From Firmicutes bacterium UBA4049 (GTDB lineage Bacteria > Bacillota > Desulfotomaculia > Desulfotomaculales > Nap2-2B), in assembly GCA_002382755.1 (NCBI GenBank), contig DFZT01000060.1:11605-17987 (forward strand): a stretch of 6,383 nucleotides of DNA. Reading direction: 5' to 3'. The position numbers and the translations under genes were made by a program. Position 1 is the first letter of the stretch; each line of letters opens with the position of its first letter. Positions 1 through 5,400 of this stretch are shown here, one piece after another. The notes under the pieces are model-generated. The model saw nothing but the letters and a program-made list of their open reading frames with translations. It had not been told where the DNA came from and did not search any database.

Positions 1-48
1 GAGACCGAGAAGGTTCTGAGCGCCTTGATTCGGTCAATGCGTGACTAA
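1..48 (+). CDS. C-terminal end of an upstream gene (partial)
   Basis: Reading from base 1, the frame gives 15 residues, ETEKVLSALIRSMRD, and then a TAA stop at 46-48. The residues look like a charged amphipathic C-terminal helix, but they are too few to assign a family. A tandem repeat follows directly, with an intrinsic terminator about 80 bp downstream, which fits the end of a rightward gene or operon. The other forward frames could also be open over so short a stretch, so this rests mainly on the terminator context. Confidence 0.35.
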   Translation, partial: ETEKVLSALIRSMRD

Positions 49-69
49 CAGCCTACAGCCTACAGCCTA
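49..69. repeat. Three tandem copies of the 7-mer CAGCCTA
   Basis: Three exact back-to-back copies of CAGCCTA lie at 49-55, 56-62 and 63-69, starting right after the TAA of the partial gene. The copy number could vary by replication slippage. No function is visible, and the repeat does not overlap the terminator. Confidence 0.8.
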
Positions 70-130
70 AACAACCTGAGTAGTAACGATAACTTTACAA
101 TCGGTCGGTCACCGGAGCCGGCCACGAATA

Positions 131-169
131 ACAAGCCTTCTATTAGAAAAGTAGGAGGCTTGTTTTTTT
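131..169 (+). terminator. Rho-independent terminator of the upstream gene
   Basis: A 12-bp stem pairs ACAAGCCTTCTA (131-142) with TAGGAGGCTTGT (152-163) with a single G-T wobble, around a 9-nt loop. The right arm is followed by a run of T (164-168). This is a strong intrinsic terminator for transcription entering from the left, and it insulates the following toxin-antitoxin remnant. Confidence 0.85.
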
Positions 170-191
170 AATTGTTTTATAAAAAAATTCC

Positions 192-220
192 TTGATTCAT
201 GTTATCGTATATGATAACAT
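192..220 (+). promoter_or_regulatory. Promoter and palindromic operator of the HigB/XRE-type locus
   Basis: A perfect inverted repeat, ATGTTATC (199-206) and GATAACAT (213-220), is separated by GTATAT (207-212). It overlaps a possible sigma-A promoter: -35 TTGATT at 192-197, a 17-nt spacer and -10 TAACAT at 215-220. An operator lying on the promoter of a toxin-antitoxin locus, bound by the HTH antitoxin for autorepression, is the usual arrangement for this family. That the protein encoded at 351-635 binds here is inference. If this promoter is used, transcription would start near 226-228, so a TTG at 192 could not act as a start codon. Confidence 0.6.
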
Positions 221-329
221 GCTGATGAGTGAACCATACGTAAAGCCTATAAAGGGTAAGGACCTTTTTGAACTGAGAATCAAATTCGCGTCGAACGTTA
301 GTAGGGTATTCTATTTTGCATACCGGCAG
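219..329 (+). pseudogene. Fragment of a HigB/RelE-type toxin (phage-derived Gp49-like family), both ends missing
   Basis: The frame from 219 encodes about 37 residues including SEPYVKPIKGKDLFELRIKF and SRVFYFAYRQ. These match the central beta-strand region I know from HigB/Gp49-like toxins (KxLxG-DLFELRIKF-xxRxFYF). A full toxin of this family has about 110 residues. The N-terminal part of roughly 55-60 residues is absent, and the stretch that normally follows FYFAY, with the LLHGFxKKTxKTP region needed for mRNA cleavage, is also absent. The frame runs without a stop into the antitoxin gene, so on paper a 147-residue fusion could be read from TTG 192. However, the predicted promoter lies over that codon, and a separate ribosome site exists for the antitoxin. 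I therefore read this as a decayed toxin with no expected RNase activity. Confidence 0.7.
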
Positions 330-350
330 ATTATGAAAGAAGGTGTGACA

Positions 351-635
351 ATGGGTAAAGCAGAAGCAAAGTTTTCCGAAGTGAGAGAATTTTTAATGAA
401 GGATAAAGAATTCAAGGCAGAGTATGAAAAGCTGAAACCGCGCTATGATGTCATTTCGCAAATCATTGAAGCGCGAACCAGCCAAAATATTACCCAGGAA
501 GAATTAGCGCTTCGGGTTGGGACCCAGAAATCCAACATCAGCCGCCTGGAAAGCGGAACGTACAATCCGTCACTGGACTTTCTGTCCAAGATTGCCCGCT
601 CCCTTGGGAAAGATGTACAGGTTATATTGAAATAA
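351..635 (+). CDS. XRE-family HTH antitoxin (HigA-like), apparently intact
   Basis: This 94-residue protein has an N-terminal segment of about 35 residues typical of antitoxins paired with Gp49-like toxins (VREFLMKDKEFKAEYEKLKP), followed by a Cro/cI-type helix-turn-helix at about 37-90. TQEELALRVG forms the second helix, TQKSNISRLESG the recognition helix, and YNPSLDFLSKIARSLG completes the fold. Its length is normal for the family. The ATG at 351 was chosen because AAGG (340-343) lies 7 nt upstream and family members start at an equivalent MGK. The protein would neutralise a HigB-type toxin and repress its own operon through the palindrome at 199-220. Here the cognate toxin is broken, so it is an orphan antitoxin that may persist as a repressor or may neutralise a related toxin elsewhere; this last point is inference. 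No terminator is visible downstream. Confidence 0.85.
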   Translation: MGKAEAKFSEVREFLMKDKEFKAEYEKLKPRYDVISQIIEARTSQNITQEELALRVGTQKSNISRLESGTYNPSLDFLSKIARSLGKDVQVILK

Positions 636-723
636 TATAAATAATTAAGCCAACACCTTATGACTTTCGTTTGAAAAGATTCTAACGAGACAGCAATAGG
701 CACAAGGGCTTTTGGACAAATTG

Positions 724-810
724 TGGTGCCGAAGGTGGGAGTTGAACCCACACGATGTTGCCACCGGCGGATTTTGAGTCCGCTGCGTCTGCCAATTCCG
801 CCACTTCGGC
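724..810 (-). tRNA. tRNA-Leu (anticodon CAA), CCA encoded
   Basis: Read on the minus strand, the acceptor arm GCCGAAG (810-804) pairs with CTTCGGC (734-728), followed by discriminator A (727) and an encoded CCA (726-724). The anticodon arm GCGGA-CTCAAAA-TCCGC gives anticodon CAA, which reads UUG. A long variable arm (CGGTG, GCAA loop, CATCG) marks this as a class II tRNA, and the T arm GTGGG-TTCAACT-CCCAC is canonical. Total length is 87 nt including CCA. UUG codons are well used locally, including as start codons. I see no clear terminator after the CCA on the minus strand. Confidence 0.97.
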
Positions 811-836
811 GCATCTTTTTCAAACATGCACTTATG

Positions 837-865
837 ATGCTACCATAGCAAAAAATAGTTGTCAA
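837..865 (-). promoter_or_regulatory. Sigma-A promoter for tRNA-Leu
   Basis: On the minus strand a perfect -35 TTGACA (865-860) is followed by a 17-nt spacer and a -10 TAGCAT (842-837). Transcription would start near 830, about 20 nt ahead of the mature tRNA 5' end at 810. The promoter lies between the tRNA and the 892-1266 gene, so the tRNA does not depend on read-through from that gene. Confidence 0.75.
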
Positions 866-891
866 CATAGTGGCGGGCTTAGCTAAGGAGA

Positions 892-1266
892 TCAGTCGAG
901 GTTTTCGTACTTGGCAAATATTTTTCCGCACTTGCAGCCGTAAGTCACCAGGTGGTTGTTCAGGCGCTCCTGGATGCTAAGTATTCTTACCTTGCTCTGC
1001 AGGCCGTAAAGCATTTCTCCGCACCAGGGGCAGTTGTAGCCGGAAACGAGATTTCTCGCCTTAACGGTACAAAATCCTGGCATTTTTGTCGCTTCCACGG
1101 TATAATCAGAGAAACCGAACCGTGATATCCGGTACCGGTCAAGGACAGCGCGTATTGTTTTCAGCATTCTGTTTCTTGCCGAACCGGTTTGCGTATTTAA
1201 AAAAACTTCAACTGCCGTCCTGATTACTTCTTGATCTTCAACTGAAGGAAATTGGTAAACCTGCAT
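892..1266 (-). CDS. Uncharacterised 124-residue protein with CPWC and CKC putative metal site
   Basis: I do not recognise this family. The first 50 residues are predicted helical (VEDQEVIRTAVEVFLNTQ and RNRMLKTIRAVLDRYRI). The C-terminal half carries C79-P-W-C82 followed by G, and 28 residues later C111-K-C113-G, the arrangement of a zinc ribbon or knuckle; C66 is a further cysteine. There is no signal peptide or membrane segment, so it is probably cytosolic. The ATG at 1266 is preceded on the minus strand by GGAAAGG about 9 nt upstream, a usable ribosome site. It stands alone, divergent from ddl and upstream of the separately promoted tRNA. A nucleic-acid-binding or small regulatory role would fit the zinc site, but this is only a guess. 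Reality as a gene is supported by full-length reading, the ribosome site and the paired cysteines. Confidence 0.7.
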   Translation of the reverse strand: MQVYQFPSVEDQEVIRTAVEVFLNTQTGSARNRMLKTIRAVLDRYRISRFGFSDYTVEATKMPGFCTVKARNLVSGYNCPWCGEMLYGLQSKVRILSIQERLNNHLVTYGCKCGKIFAKYENLD

Positions 1267-1516
1267 GCCGCATGTCCTTTCCGAGAGTGTATCTGAATGC
1301 GGTTATCAGCTGTTAAGAAAAAGGGGCCTATTTAAACAGTTTTGCACTTTTTTTCTTCTTTAATACAAAGGACGGGCCAACCTATAGAATATTCTACCAC
1401 GGTCAATCTTATCGGGACAAGTTTGGGTATACATGCAGTAATCATTTTTTAAAAAAGTTTTAGAACAAGAAGATGTGAATAGATTTTTTAGAAATAATAA
1501 TAACAACGGGGGCGTT
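1267..1516. other. Divergent intergenic region upstream of ddl
   Basis: About 250 bp separate the minus-strand CPWC protein from the ddl start region. Seen here are a weak rightward promoter candidate (TTGCAC 1342-1347, 16-nt spacer, TACAAA 1364-1369), a perfect 12-bp palindrome TAGAATATTCTA (1385-1396), an A/T block TTTTTTAAAAAA (1445-1456), and a run of five G (1508-1512) that could serve as a ribosome site. I find no terminator hairpin, riboswitch or T-box pattern that I can defend, and no further open gene. Confidence 0.45.
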
Positions 1517-1541
1517 TTGAATAGACAGAAAAAAGCTGCGG

Positions 1542-2624
1542 GTGCTGGTTTTATTCGGCGGACGTTCGGGGGAGCATGAGGTTTCCGTCCAGTCCGGTTC
1601 TGCTGTATTAAACGCTTTGGACAGGCAAAAATATGAAGTGATTCCCGTCAATATCGACAAGGATGGAAGGTGGCTCATAAGCGCGGGCACTCCTGATGTT
1701 TTGGACAATAAGGATAATGATATGCCGGTAGCTTTGCTTGGCGACCCTTTTGTAAAAGGGCTGGTTCAAACTGAAACTTTTCAGGAAAGCGCCGGCTTGG
1801 CCGGTGAGGTTGATCTGGTTTTCCCGGTTCTTCACGGGACATATGGCGAGGATGGAACTGTCCAGGGCCTTCTTGAAATGGCGGACCTGCCTTATGTCGG
1901 GGCCGGTGTATTAGCTTCCGCCGTAGGGATGGATAAGGTTATCATGAAGAAAGTTTTCGCCCAGGAGGGCATCCCGCAACCCCGTTTCTGGCATTGCCTG
2001 CGCGGCGAATGGGAAAGAAAAAGGGATTTTGTAATCGGCGAAGTGGAAAGAATTTTTGCCTACCCCTTGTTTATCAAGCCCGCCAATCTGGGTTCCAGTG
2101 TGGGGATATCCAAAGCCCACAACCGCCAGGAGCTTGTTGATGCGTTTGACCTGGCCTTAAAATTTGACCGGAAAGCAATCGTCGAGGAATTTATCGACGG
2201 CAGGGAGATAGAAGTAGCTGTGCTGGGAAATGACGATCCCATAGCCTCTGTTCCCGGGGAGATCTTTTCTCTTAAGGAATATTACGATTATGAAGCAAAG
2301 TACGGGGACGGCCTGTCAAACTGGAAGGCGCCCGCCGAAATACCGGATGAAACAGCCAGGACTATTCAGGAACTGGCCGTTGCCGCCTTCAAATCTATAG
2401 ACTGCGCGGGCATGGCCCGGGTGGACTTTTTTATTGCACGGGGCAGCAATCAGGTTTATGTGAATGAAATTAACACAATACCGGGATTTACCCGTTTCAG
2501 CATGTACCCGAAGCTTTGGGAGCTTAGCGGGATAGGTTTTACGGAATTGCTGGACCGGCTCGTCGATTTGGCTCTTGAAAAACACCAGGAGAAGAAAAGG
2601 AACCAGACTTCTTTTGGCCTTTGA
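1542..2624 (+). CDS. ddl: D-alanine--D-alanine ligase
   Basis: This enzyme joins two D-alanines using ATP to make the dipeptide for peptidoglycan precursors in the cytosol. From GTG 1542 it has 360 residues, normal for the family. Seen are the N-terminal FGGRSGEHEVS loop (E11 equivalent to E. coli DdlB E15), FPVLHGTYGEDGTVQG (94-109), the ATP-grasp loop KPANLGSSVG (179-188), EEFIDGREIEVAVLG (215-229), the omega-loop K253-Y254 in YYDYEAKY, and metal/ATP residues R293, D295, E309 and N311 (EINTIPGFT). The tyrosine in the EAKY loop fits dipeptide ligases rather than the D-lactate-using VanA type. The start is doubtful: GTG 1542 lacks a ribosome site and trims the first beta-strand, while a TTG at 1517 after GGGGG would encode MNRQKK and is one base out of frame (see findings). 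It leads a rightward gene run, with 22 bp to the permease. Confidence 0.95.
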   Translation: MLVLFGGRSGEHEVSVQSGSAVLNALDRQKYEVIPVNIDKDGRWLISAGTPDVLDNKDNDMPVALLGDPFVKGLVQTETFQESAGLAGEVDLVFPVLHGTYGEDGTVQGLLEMADLPYVGAGVLASAVGMDKVIMKKVFAQEGIPQPRFWHCLRGEWERKRDFVIGEVERIFAYPLFIKPANLGSSVGISKAHNRQELVDAFDLALKFDRKAIVEEFIDGREIEVAVLGNDDPIASVPGEIFSLKEYYDYEAKYGDGLSNWKAPAEIPDETARTIQELAVAAFKSIDCAGMARVDFFIARGSNQVYVNEINTIPGFTRFSMYPKLWELSGIGFTELLDRLVDLALEKHQEKKRNQTSFGL

Positions 2625-2646
2625 CCATGAACAGGGGTAGCAAACT

Positions 2647-3588
2647 ATGTATTTTCCCGTGTCCGGTGTCCATGTTTTACCCCTTGTCCCACCGGCGGTA
2701 GCTTTTGCTATCTCTACACTGGCGACAGGAGCGGGAATTGCCGGTACCTTTTTAATACTGCCCTTTATGGTAAGCGTGCTGGGTTATACAAGCCCGGCTG
2801 CGACTCCGACCAATTTCATCTGCAACCTTGTGGCGTCGCCTGGCGGGATGGTTCGTTTCATAAAGGAGGGGCGGATGAACTGGCCTCTTACCTGGGTCAT
2901 TGTCTCGGGGACCATCCCCGGGGTATTTGCAGGCGCCTGGATTCGAGTTGTTTTTTTGCCTGACGCGAAAACTTTTAAACTGTTTATGGGCATTGTGCTG
3001 CTTGGTTTGGGCGCTTACCAGCTTATTAACTCCGGAAAGAGACACGGGAAGGGTGTATTGGAAAATAAGTTCCTGGAAAGGATAAAAAATAAGCCGGGCG
3101 GTAAATTAGTGTCCGGAATTCCTCCGGGGCTGGCGATTAAAACCGTCCTGCTGTCATTTAAAAGAATTGATTATGATTTTTGGGGAGAAATATATTCTTT
3201 TAACCCCTTAATGCTTTTTGGAATAGCTCTGGCAGTGGGGCTGGTCGGAGGCGTTTACGGGATTAGCGGGGCCGCCATTATTGCCCCTGTTTGTGTTTCG
3301 GTTTTAAAGCTGCCTGTCTATACGATAGCGGGGTCTACACTGGCGGGCAACTTTTTAACATCAATAGCGGGTATAGCCAGTTATTATTTCTTTTTTTCTT
3401 CAACAAGGCTGCAGGGCAATTTTGCGCCCGACTGGTTATTGGGAGTATTATTCGGTTTGGGCGGGTTTTTAGGCACATACTCGGGCGCCTACCTGCAGAA
3501 GTTTCTGCCGGAGCGGTTGATAACTATCATCCTGGGCAGCCTGATTGTTATTCTGGCTGTAATCTATATCACAGGTTATTTTACTTAA
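2647..3588 (+). CDS. TauE/SafE-family membrane permease (putative anion/sulfite exporter)
   Basis: This 313-residue integral membrane protein shows the two-fold pseudo-repeat of the TauE/SafE (DUF81) family. The first half has hydrophobic segments at about 11-47, 79-103 and 110-129, and the second half at about 186-220, 224-250, 262-287 and 289-312, with a charged loop at 130-185. The re-entrant glycine-rich motifs GAGIAGTFLILP (28-39) and GVYGISGAAIIAPV (202-215) mark the two halves. Relatives move sulfite, sulfoacetate or other organosulfur anions across the membrane; the substrate here cannot be told. The N-terminus MYFPVSGV matches a subgroup I recall from anaerobes. The ATG at 2647 follows AGGGG (2633-2637) by 9 nt, and the gene starts 22 bp after ddl, so co-transcription is likely. 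Confidence 0.88.
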   Translation: MYFPVSGVHVLPLVPPAVAFAISTLATGAGIAGTFLILPFMVSVLGYTSPAATPTNFICNLVASPGGMVRFIKEGRMNWPLTWVIVSGTIPGVFAGAWIRVVFLPDAKTFKLFMGIVLLGLGAYQLINSGKRHGKGVLENKFLERIKNKPGGKLVSGIPPGLAIKTVLLSFKRIDYDFWGEIYSFNPLMLFGIALAVGLVGGVYGISGAAIIAPVCVSVLKLPVYTIAGSTLAGNFLTSIAGIASYYFFFSSTRLQGNFAPDWLLGVLFGLGGFLGTYSGAYLQKFLPERLITIILGSLIVILAVIYITGYFT

Positions 3589-3635
3589 TTTGATAAGCTT
3601 TTCTTATAAAAGATTTTAAGGGGGGTATCGGGCCG

Positions 3636-4283
3636 ATGGTTTTCCGGGACAGGATTGAAGCAGGGACAATGCTTGCGGAAGCAATTCTGAAAAGTTCTTT
3701 CAATAACGGCGTCGTTTTAGCCATACCCCGCGGGGGTGTTGTGGTCGGAGCTCAGGTAGCCCGCATACTGAAGGCTCCTCTTGATCTTATAATTCCCCGT
3801 AAAATAGGGACCTTTCACAATCCGGAGGCGGCCGTGGGCGCAGTTGCCCAGGACGGGACAGCGATTTACAATCACAGCGTTTTGAAGATGATGGGCCTTA
3901 GGGAAGATGATTTGCAGGACGTTATCGGCGAACAGGTTGAAGAAATCCGCCGCCGGATGAAAATGTACCGGGGGCAGGAAGACTATCCGTCCTATGACAA
4001 CAAACAGGTGGTCCTGGTCGACGACGGCATAGCCACGGGGTATACCGTGATGGCGGCTTTGCGTTCGGTAAGAAAAATGTTTTCCTTGAAAAAATTGATT
4101 CTGGCGGTTCCGGTGGCGCCCGCCGACACGCTGGACGTTTTAAGAAGTGAAGTTGATGAAGTAATCTGTCTTTTCACGCCGGAGGTTTTTTACGCCGTGG
4201 GGCAGTTTTACATGGATTTTTCACAGGTCAGCGACGAAGAAGTCATTCAGCTGCTCAGGGAACTGTCAGCTTTGCGCCAGTAA
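3636..4283 (+). CDS. Phosphoribosyltransferase-fold protein (COG1926 type)
   Basis: This 215-residue cytosolic protein has the type I phosphoribosyltransferase fold. The PRPP-binding loop is VVLVDDGIATGYTVMAAL (125-142) with the paired acidic residues D129-D130, and the early strand and turn LAIPRGGVVVG (28-38) is typical of this group, as are PRKIG (54-58) and NPEAAVGAVAQDG (62-74). Members of this group are often annotated only as predicted phosphoribosyltransferase; the acceptor base is unknown and some may act in regulation or salvage. The ATG at 3636 follows AAGGGGGG (3618-3625) by 10 nt. It lies 47 bp after the permease gene on the same strand with no terminator between, so read-through is plausible. 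Confidence 0.88.
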   Translation: MVFRDRIEAGTMLAEAILKSSFNNGVVLAIPRGGVVVGAQVARILKAPLDLIIPRKIGTFHNPEAAVGAVAQDGTAIYNHSVLKMMGLREDDLQDVIGEQVEEIRRRMKMYRGQEDYPSYDNKQVVLVDDGIATGYTVMAALRSVRKMFSLKKLILAVPVAPADTLDVLRSEVDEVICLFTPEVFYAVGQFYMDFSQVSDEEVIQLLRELSALRQ

Positions 4284-4340
4284 AGGGATAAGAATGAAAC
4301 TTTTGTTTATACTATTGCTAGTTTAAACAAGCTTACCTTT

Positions 4341-4345
4341 GGAGG
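4341..4345 (+). promoter_or_regulatory. Ribosome binding site deciding the TTG start of the ykuS-like gene
   Basis: GGAGG (4341-4345) sits 7 nt upstream of TTG 4353 and settles this unusual start codon for the small downstream gene. Confidence 0.8.
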
Positions 4346-4352
4346 TGCAAAA

Positions 4353-4589
4353 TTGAAGACAATTGCTGTTGAAGACACGCTGGGAAATGTCAGGGACTAC
4401 CTGGAAAAGTCCGGCTACAAGGTAGTCAAGTTCACCGGGCAGGAAGATGCGGACGCATACGTAATCAGCGGAATGGACGACGATGTGATGGGCATGCAGG
4501 ATATTATGACTGAAGCTCCCGTAATTGACGCGGACGGAAAAACACCTGAAGAAATCTTAAGCAATTTAAGGGAACTGGATTGGATGTAA
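4353..4589 (+). CDS. ykuS: UPF0180 family small protein, YkuS-like
   Basis: This 78-residue acidic protein begins MKTIAVEDTLGNVRDYLEKSGYKVV and contains VISGMDDDVMGMQDI and an APVIDADGKTPEEIL segment. These match the UPF0180/YkuS family of Bacillus and Clostridia, whose B. subtilis member has about 80 residues. The biochemical role of the family is not known; the fold resembles a small alpha/beta domain and it is expected to be cytosolic. The TTG start is supported by GGAGG 7 nt upstream and by alignment of the N-terminus with family members. It begins 69 bp after the phosphoribosyltransferase gene and is followed by a strong terminator, so it is the last gene of the rightward run. The symbol is by family resemblance. 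Confidence 0.85.
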   Translation: MKTIAVEDTLGNVRDYLEKSGYKVVKFTGQEDADAYVISGMDDDVMGMQDIMTEAPVIDADGKTPEEILSNLRELDWM

Positions 4590-4616
4590 AACTGAAGATT
4601 TAGCTTTATGTGGAGG

Positions 4617-4650
4617 AAGGAGTTAGGTTTTTACGCCTAACTCCTTTTTT
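4617..4650 (+). terminator. Rho-independent terminator ending the ddl-to-ykuS gene run
   Basis: AAGGAGTTAGG (4617-4627) pairs perfectly with CCTAACTCCTT (4636-4646) over 11 bp around an 8-nt loop, followed by T through 4650. It is directional: the minus strand has no T run after the hairpin, so it would serve the rightward genes and not the convergent yyaC-like gene. Confidence 0.9.
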
Positions 4651-4663
4651 ACGCCTAACTCCT
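4628..4663. repeat. 18-bp tandem duplication of the terminator 3' arm and T-tract
   Basis: The unit TTTTTACGCCTAACTCCT occurs twice in a row, at 4628-4645 and 4646-4663, followed by more T (4664-4667). The copy includes the loop, the right arm and part of the T-tract of the terminator, so the single left arm can pair with either of two right arms. Confidence 0.9.
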
Positions 4664-4680
4664 TTTTGGTACACCAGTAT

Positions 4681-5307
4681 TTAATTATCCTGGGTTATGC
4701 TGACTTCTCTGACCAGTTCTTCTCCCGAACAATGGTTAATCGCCTGCATAATGCCCTGAACGATCAGATCGGCCATGCTCATGACAAGGTTCAGCCGGGT
4801 GTTCTGGAGAACAAGGTATTCCATAAATCCGCCTATGTTAACGACTCCGGTGATATGTATTTCTCCTACCGGGGGGAGGTTTTTGTTAACCCCGGCCCCC
4901 GGCTGTAAAGAACCATTTCCAATGTTAATGCAGCCGACGTTCTCCTGGTTGCCCAGGCAGGCGTCGATCGCGATTATAAACGGGTTTTCGTAGGTTTTCC
5001 GGATTTCTTCCAGCCTTTGCTCCAGGTTGCTGGCGTGTACCGGTTTATCCAGCGTGCCATATACATCGAAATAATCCTGCTCTATGGCGGAAAGTTTGCT
5101 CCCCACCAAAGGGCCGAGACAATCTCCGGTAGAACGGTCCGTTCCAATGCAAAGCAGTACTTTGGGGGAGTTGTTCAAGGCGGCGTTTCCGTTCAGCCTG
5201 CTTGCCAGGTCCCAGCCGAATTTGATGGCCGCGAAAGGTTCTTCCAGGTGTATCCTGGTCCGGGTATTTGCCGCTTCGGTTTTCTGGTTCAATTCAAGAC
5301 CCTCCAA
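4681..5307 (-). CDS. yyaC: YyaC-family sporulation protein (putative GPR-like spore protease)
   Basis: This 208-residue protein belongs to the spore YyaC family (DUF1256), related in fold to the germination protease GPR that degrades small acid-soluble spore proteins. Visible motifs are [17 protein letters not shown] (53-69), IDACLG (114-119) and [20 protein letters not shown] (137-156). Aspartates D57 and D115 are candidates for the GPR-like acidic catalytic pair, by analogy. Family proteins are made during sporulation, and the role of YyaC itself is not well established. The start is TTG at 5307-5305 (minus strand), fixed by AAGGAGGA (5321-5314) 6 nt upstream. About 40 N-terminal residues before the conserved core look variable. 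It is convergent with the ykuS-like gene and divergent from the ykvI-like gene. The upstream 93 bp carry no sigma-F or sigma-G site that I can call with confidence. Confidence 0.9.
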   Translation of the reverse strand: MEGLELNQKTEAANTRTRIHLEEPFAAIKFGWDLASRLNGNAALNNSPKVLLCIGTDRSTGDCLGPLVGSKLSAIEQDYFDVYGTLDKPVHASNLEQRLEEIRKTYENPFIIAIDACLGNQENVGCINIGNGSLQPGAGVNKNLPPVGEIHITGVVNIGGFMEYLVLQNTRLNLVMSMADLIVQGIMQAINHCSGEELVREVSITQDN

Positions 5308-5313
5308 AAAAGC

Positions 5314-5321
5314 TCCTCCTT
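5314..5321 (-). promoter_or_regulatory. Ribosome binding site deciding the TTG start of the yyaC-like gene
   Basis: On the minus strand AAGGAGGA (5321-5314) is nearly fully complementary to the 16S rRNA tail and lies 6 nt before TTG 5307, which makes the TTG the clear start although no ATG is available there. Confidence 0.85.
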
Positions 5322-5400
5322 AAAACAAAACTATTAAATAATATTTCCAAAGATAACCTTAAATATTCCTTTTTTGCATATACATAACCGGGGGATTGTT

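Noticed and set aside
636..723. Terminator between the antitoxin and the tRNA
   Set aside because: Only short pairings are possible (for example TCGTT with AACGA), with no stable stem followed by T on either strand.
724..810. tRNA-Leu as an integration site for a mobile element
   Set aside because: A toxin-antitoxin remnant lies nearby, but I see no integrase, and no direct repeat of the tRNA 3' end elsewhere in the window.
645..931. Minus-strand open frames across the tRNA-Leu region (for example 645-827)
   Set aside because: They cover the tRNA gene and its promoter and have no recognisable protein features; the tRNA structure explains the sequence.
2240..2340. D-Ala--D-Lac (vancomycin-resistance type) ligase
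   Set aside because: The omega loop keeps the EAKY lysine-tyrosine pair of dipeptide ligases, and no vanH or vanX-like gene is nearby.
1608..2585. Several minus-strand and alternate-frame open frames inside ddl, and similar ones inside the permease, phosphoribosyltransferase, yyaC-like and ykvI-like genes
   Set aside because: They overlap well-supported genes with clear family motifs, lack convincing ribosome sites and show no domain features.
5308..5400. Sporulation sigma-F/G promoter for the yyaC-like gene or sigma-E site (CATATACAT, 5377-5385) for the ykvI-like gene
   Set aside because: On the minus strand GGTTA-N15-GGAATATTT resembles a sigma-F site only in part, and the CATATACAT lacks a -35 at the right spacing. 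The region is simply A/T rich.
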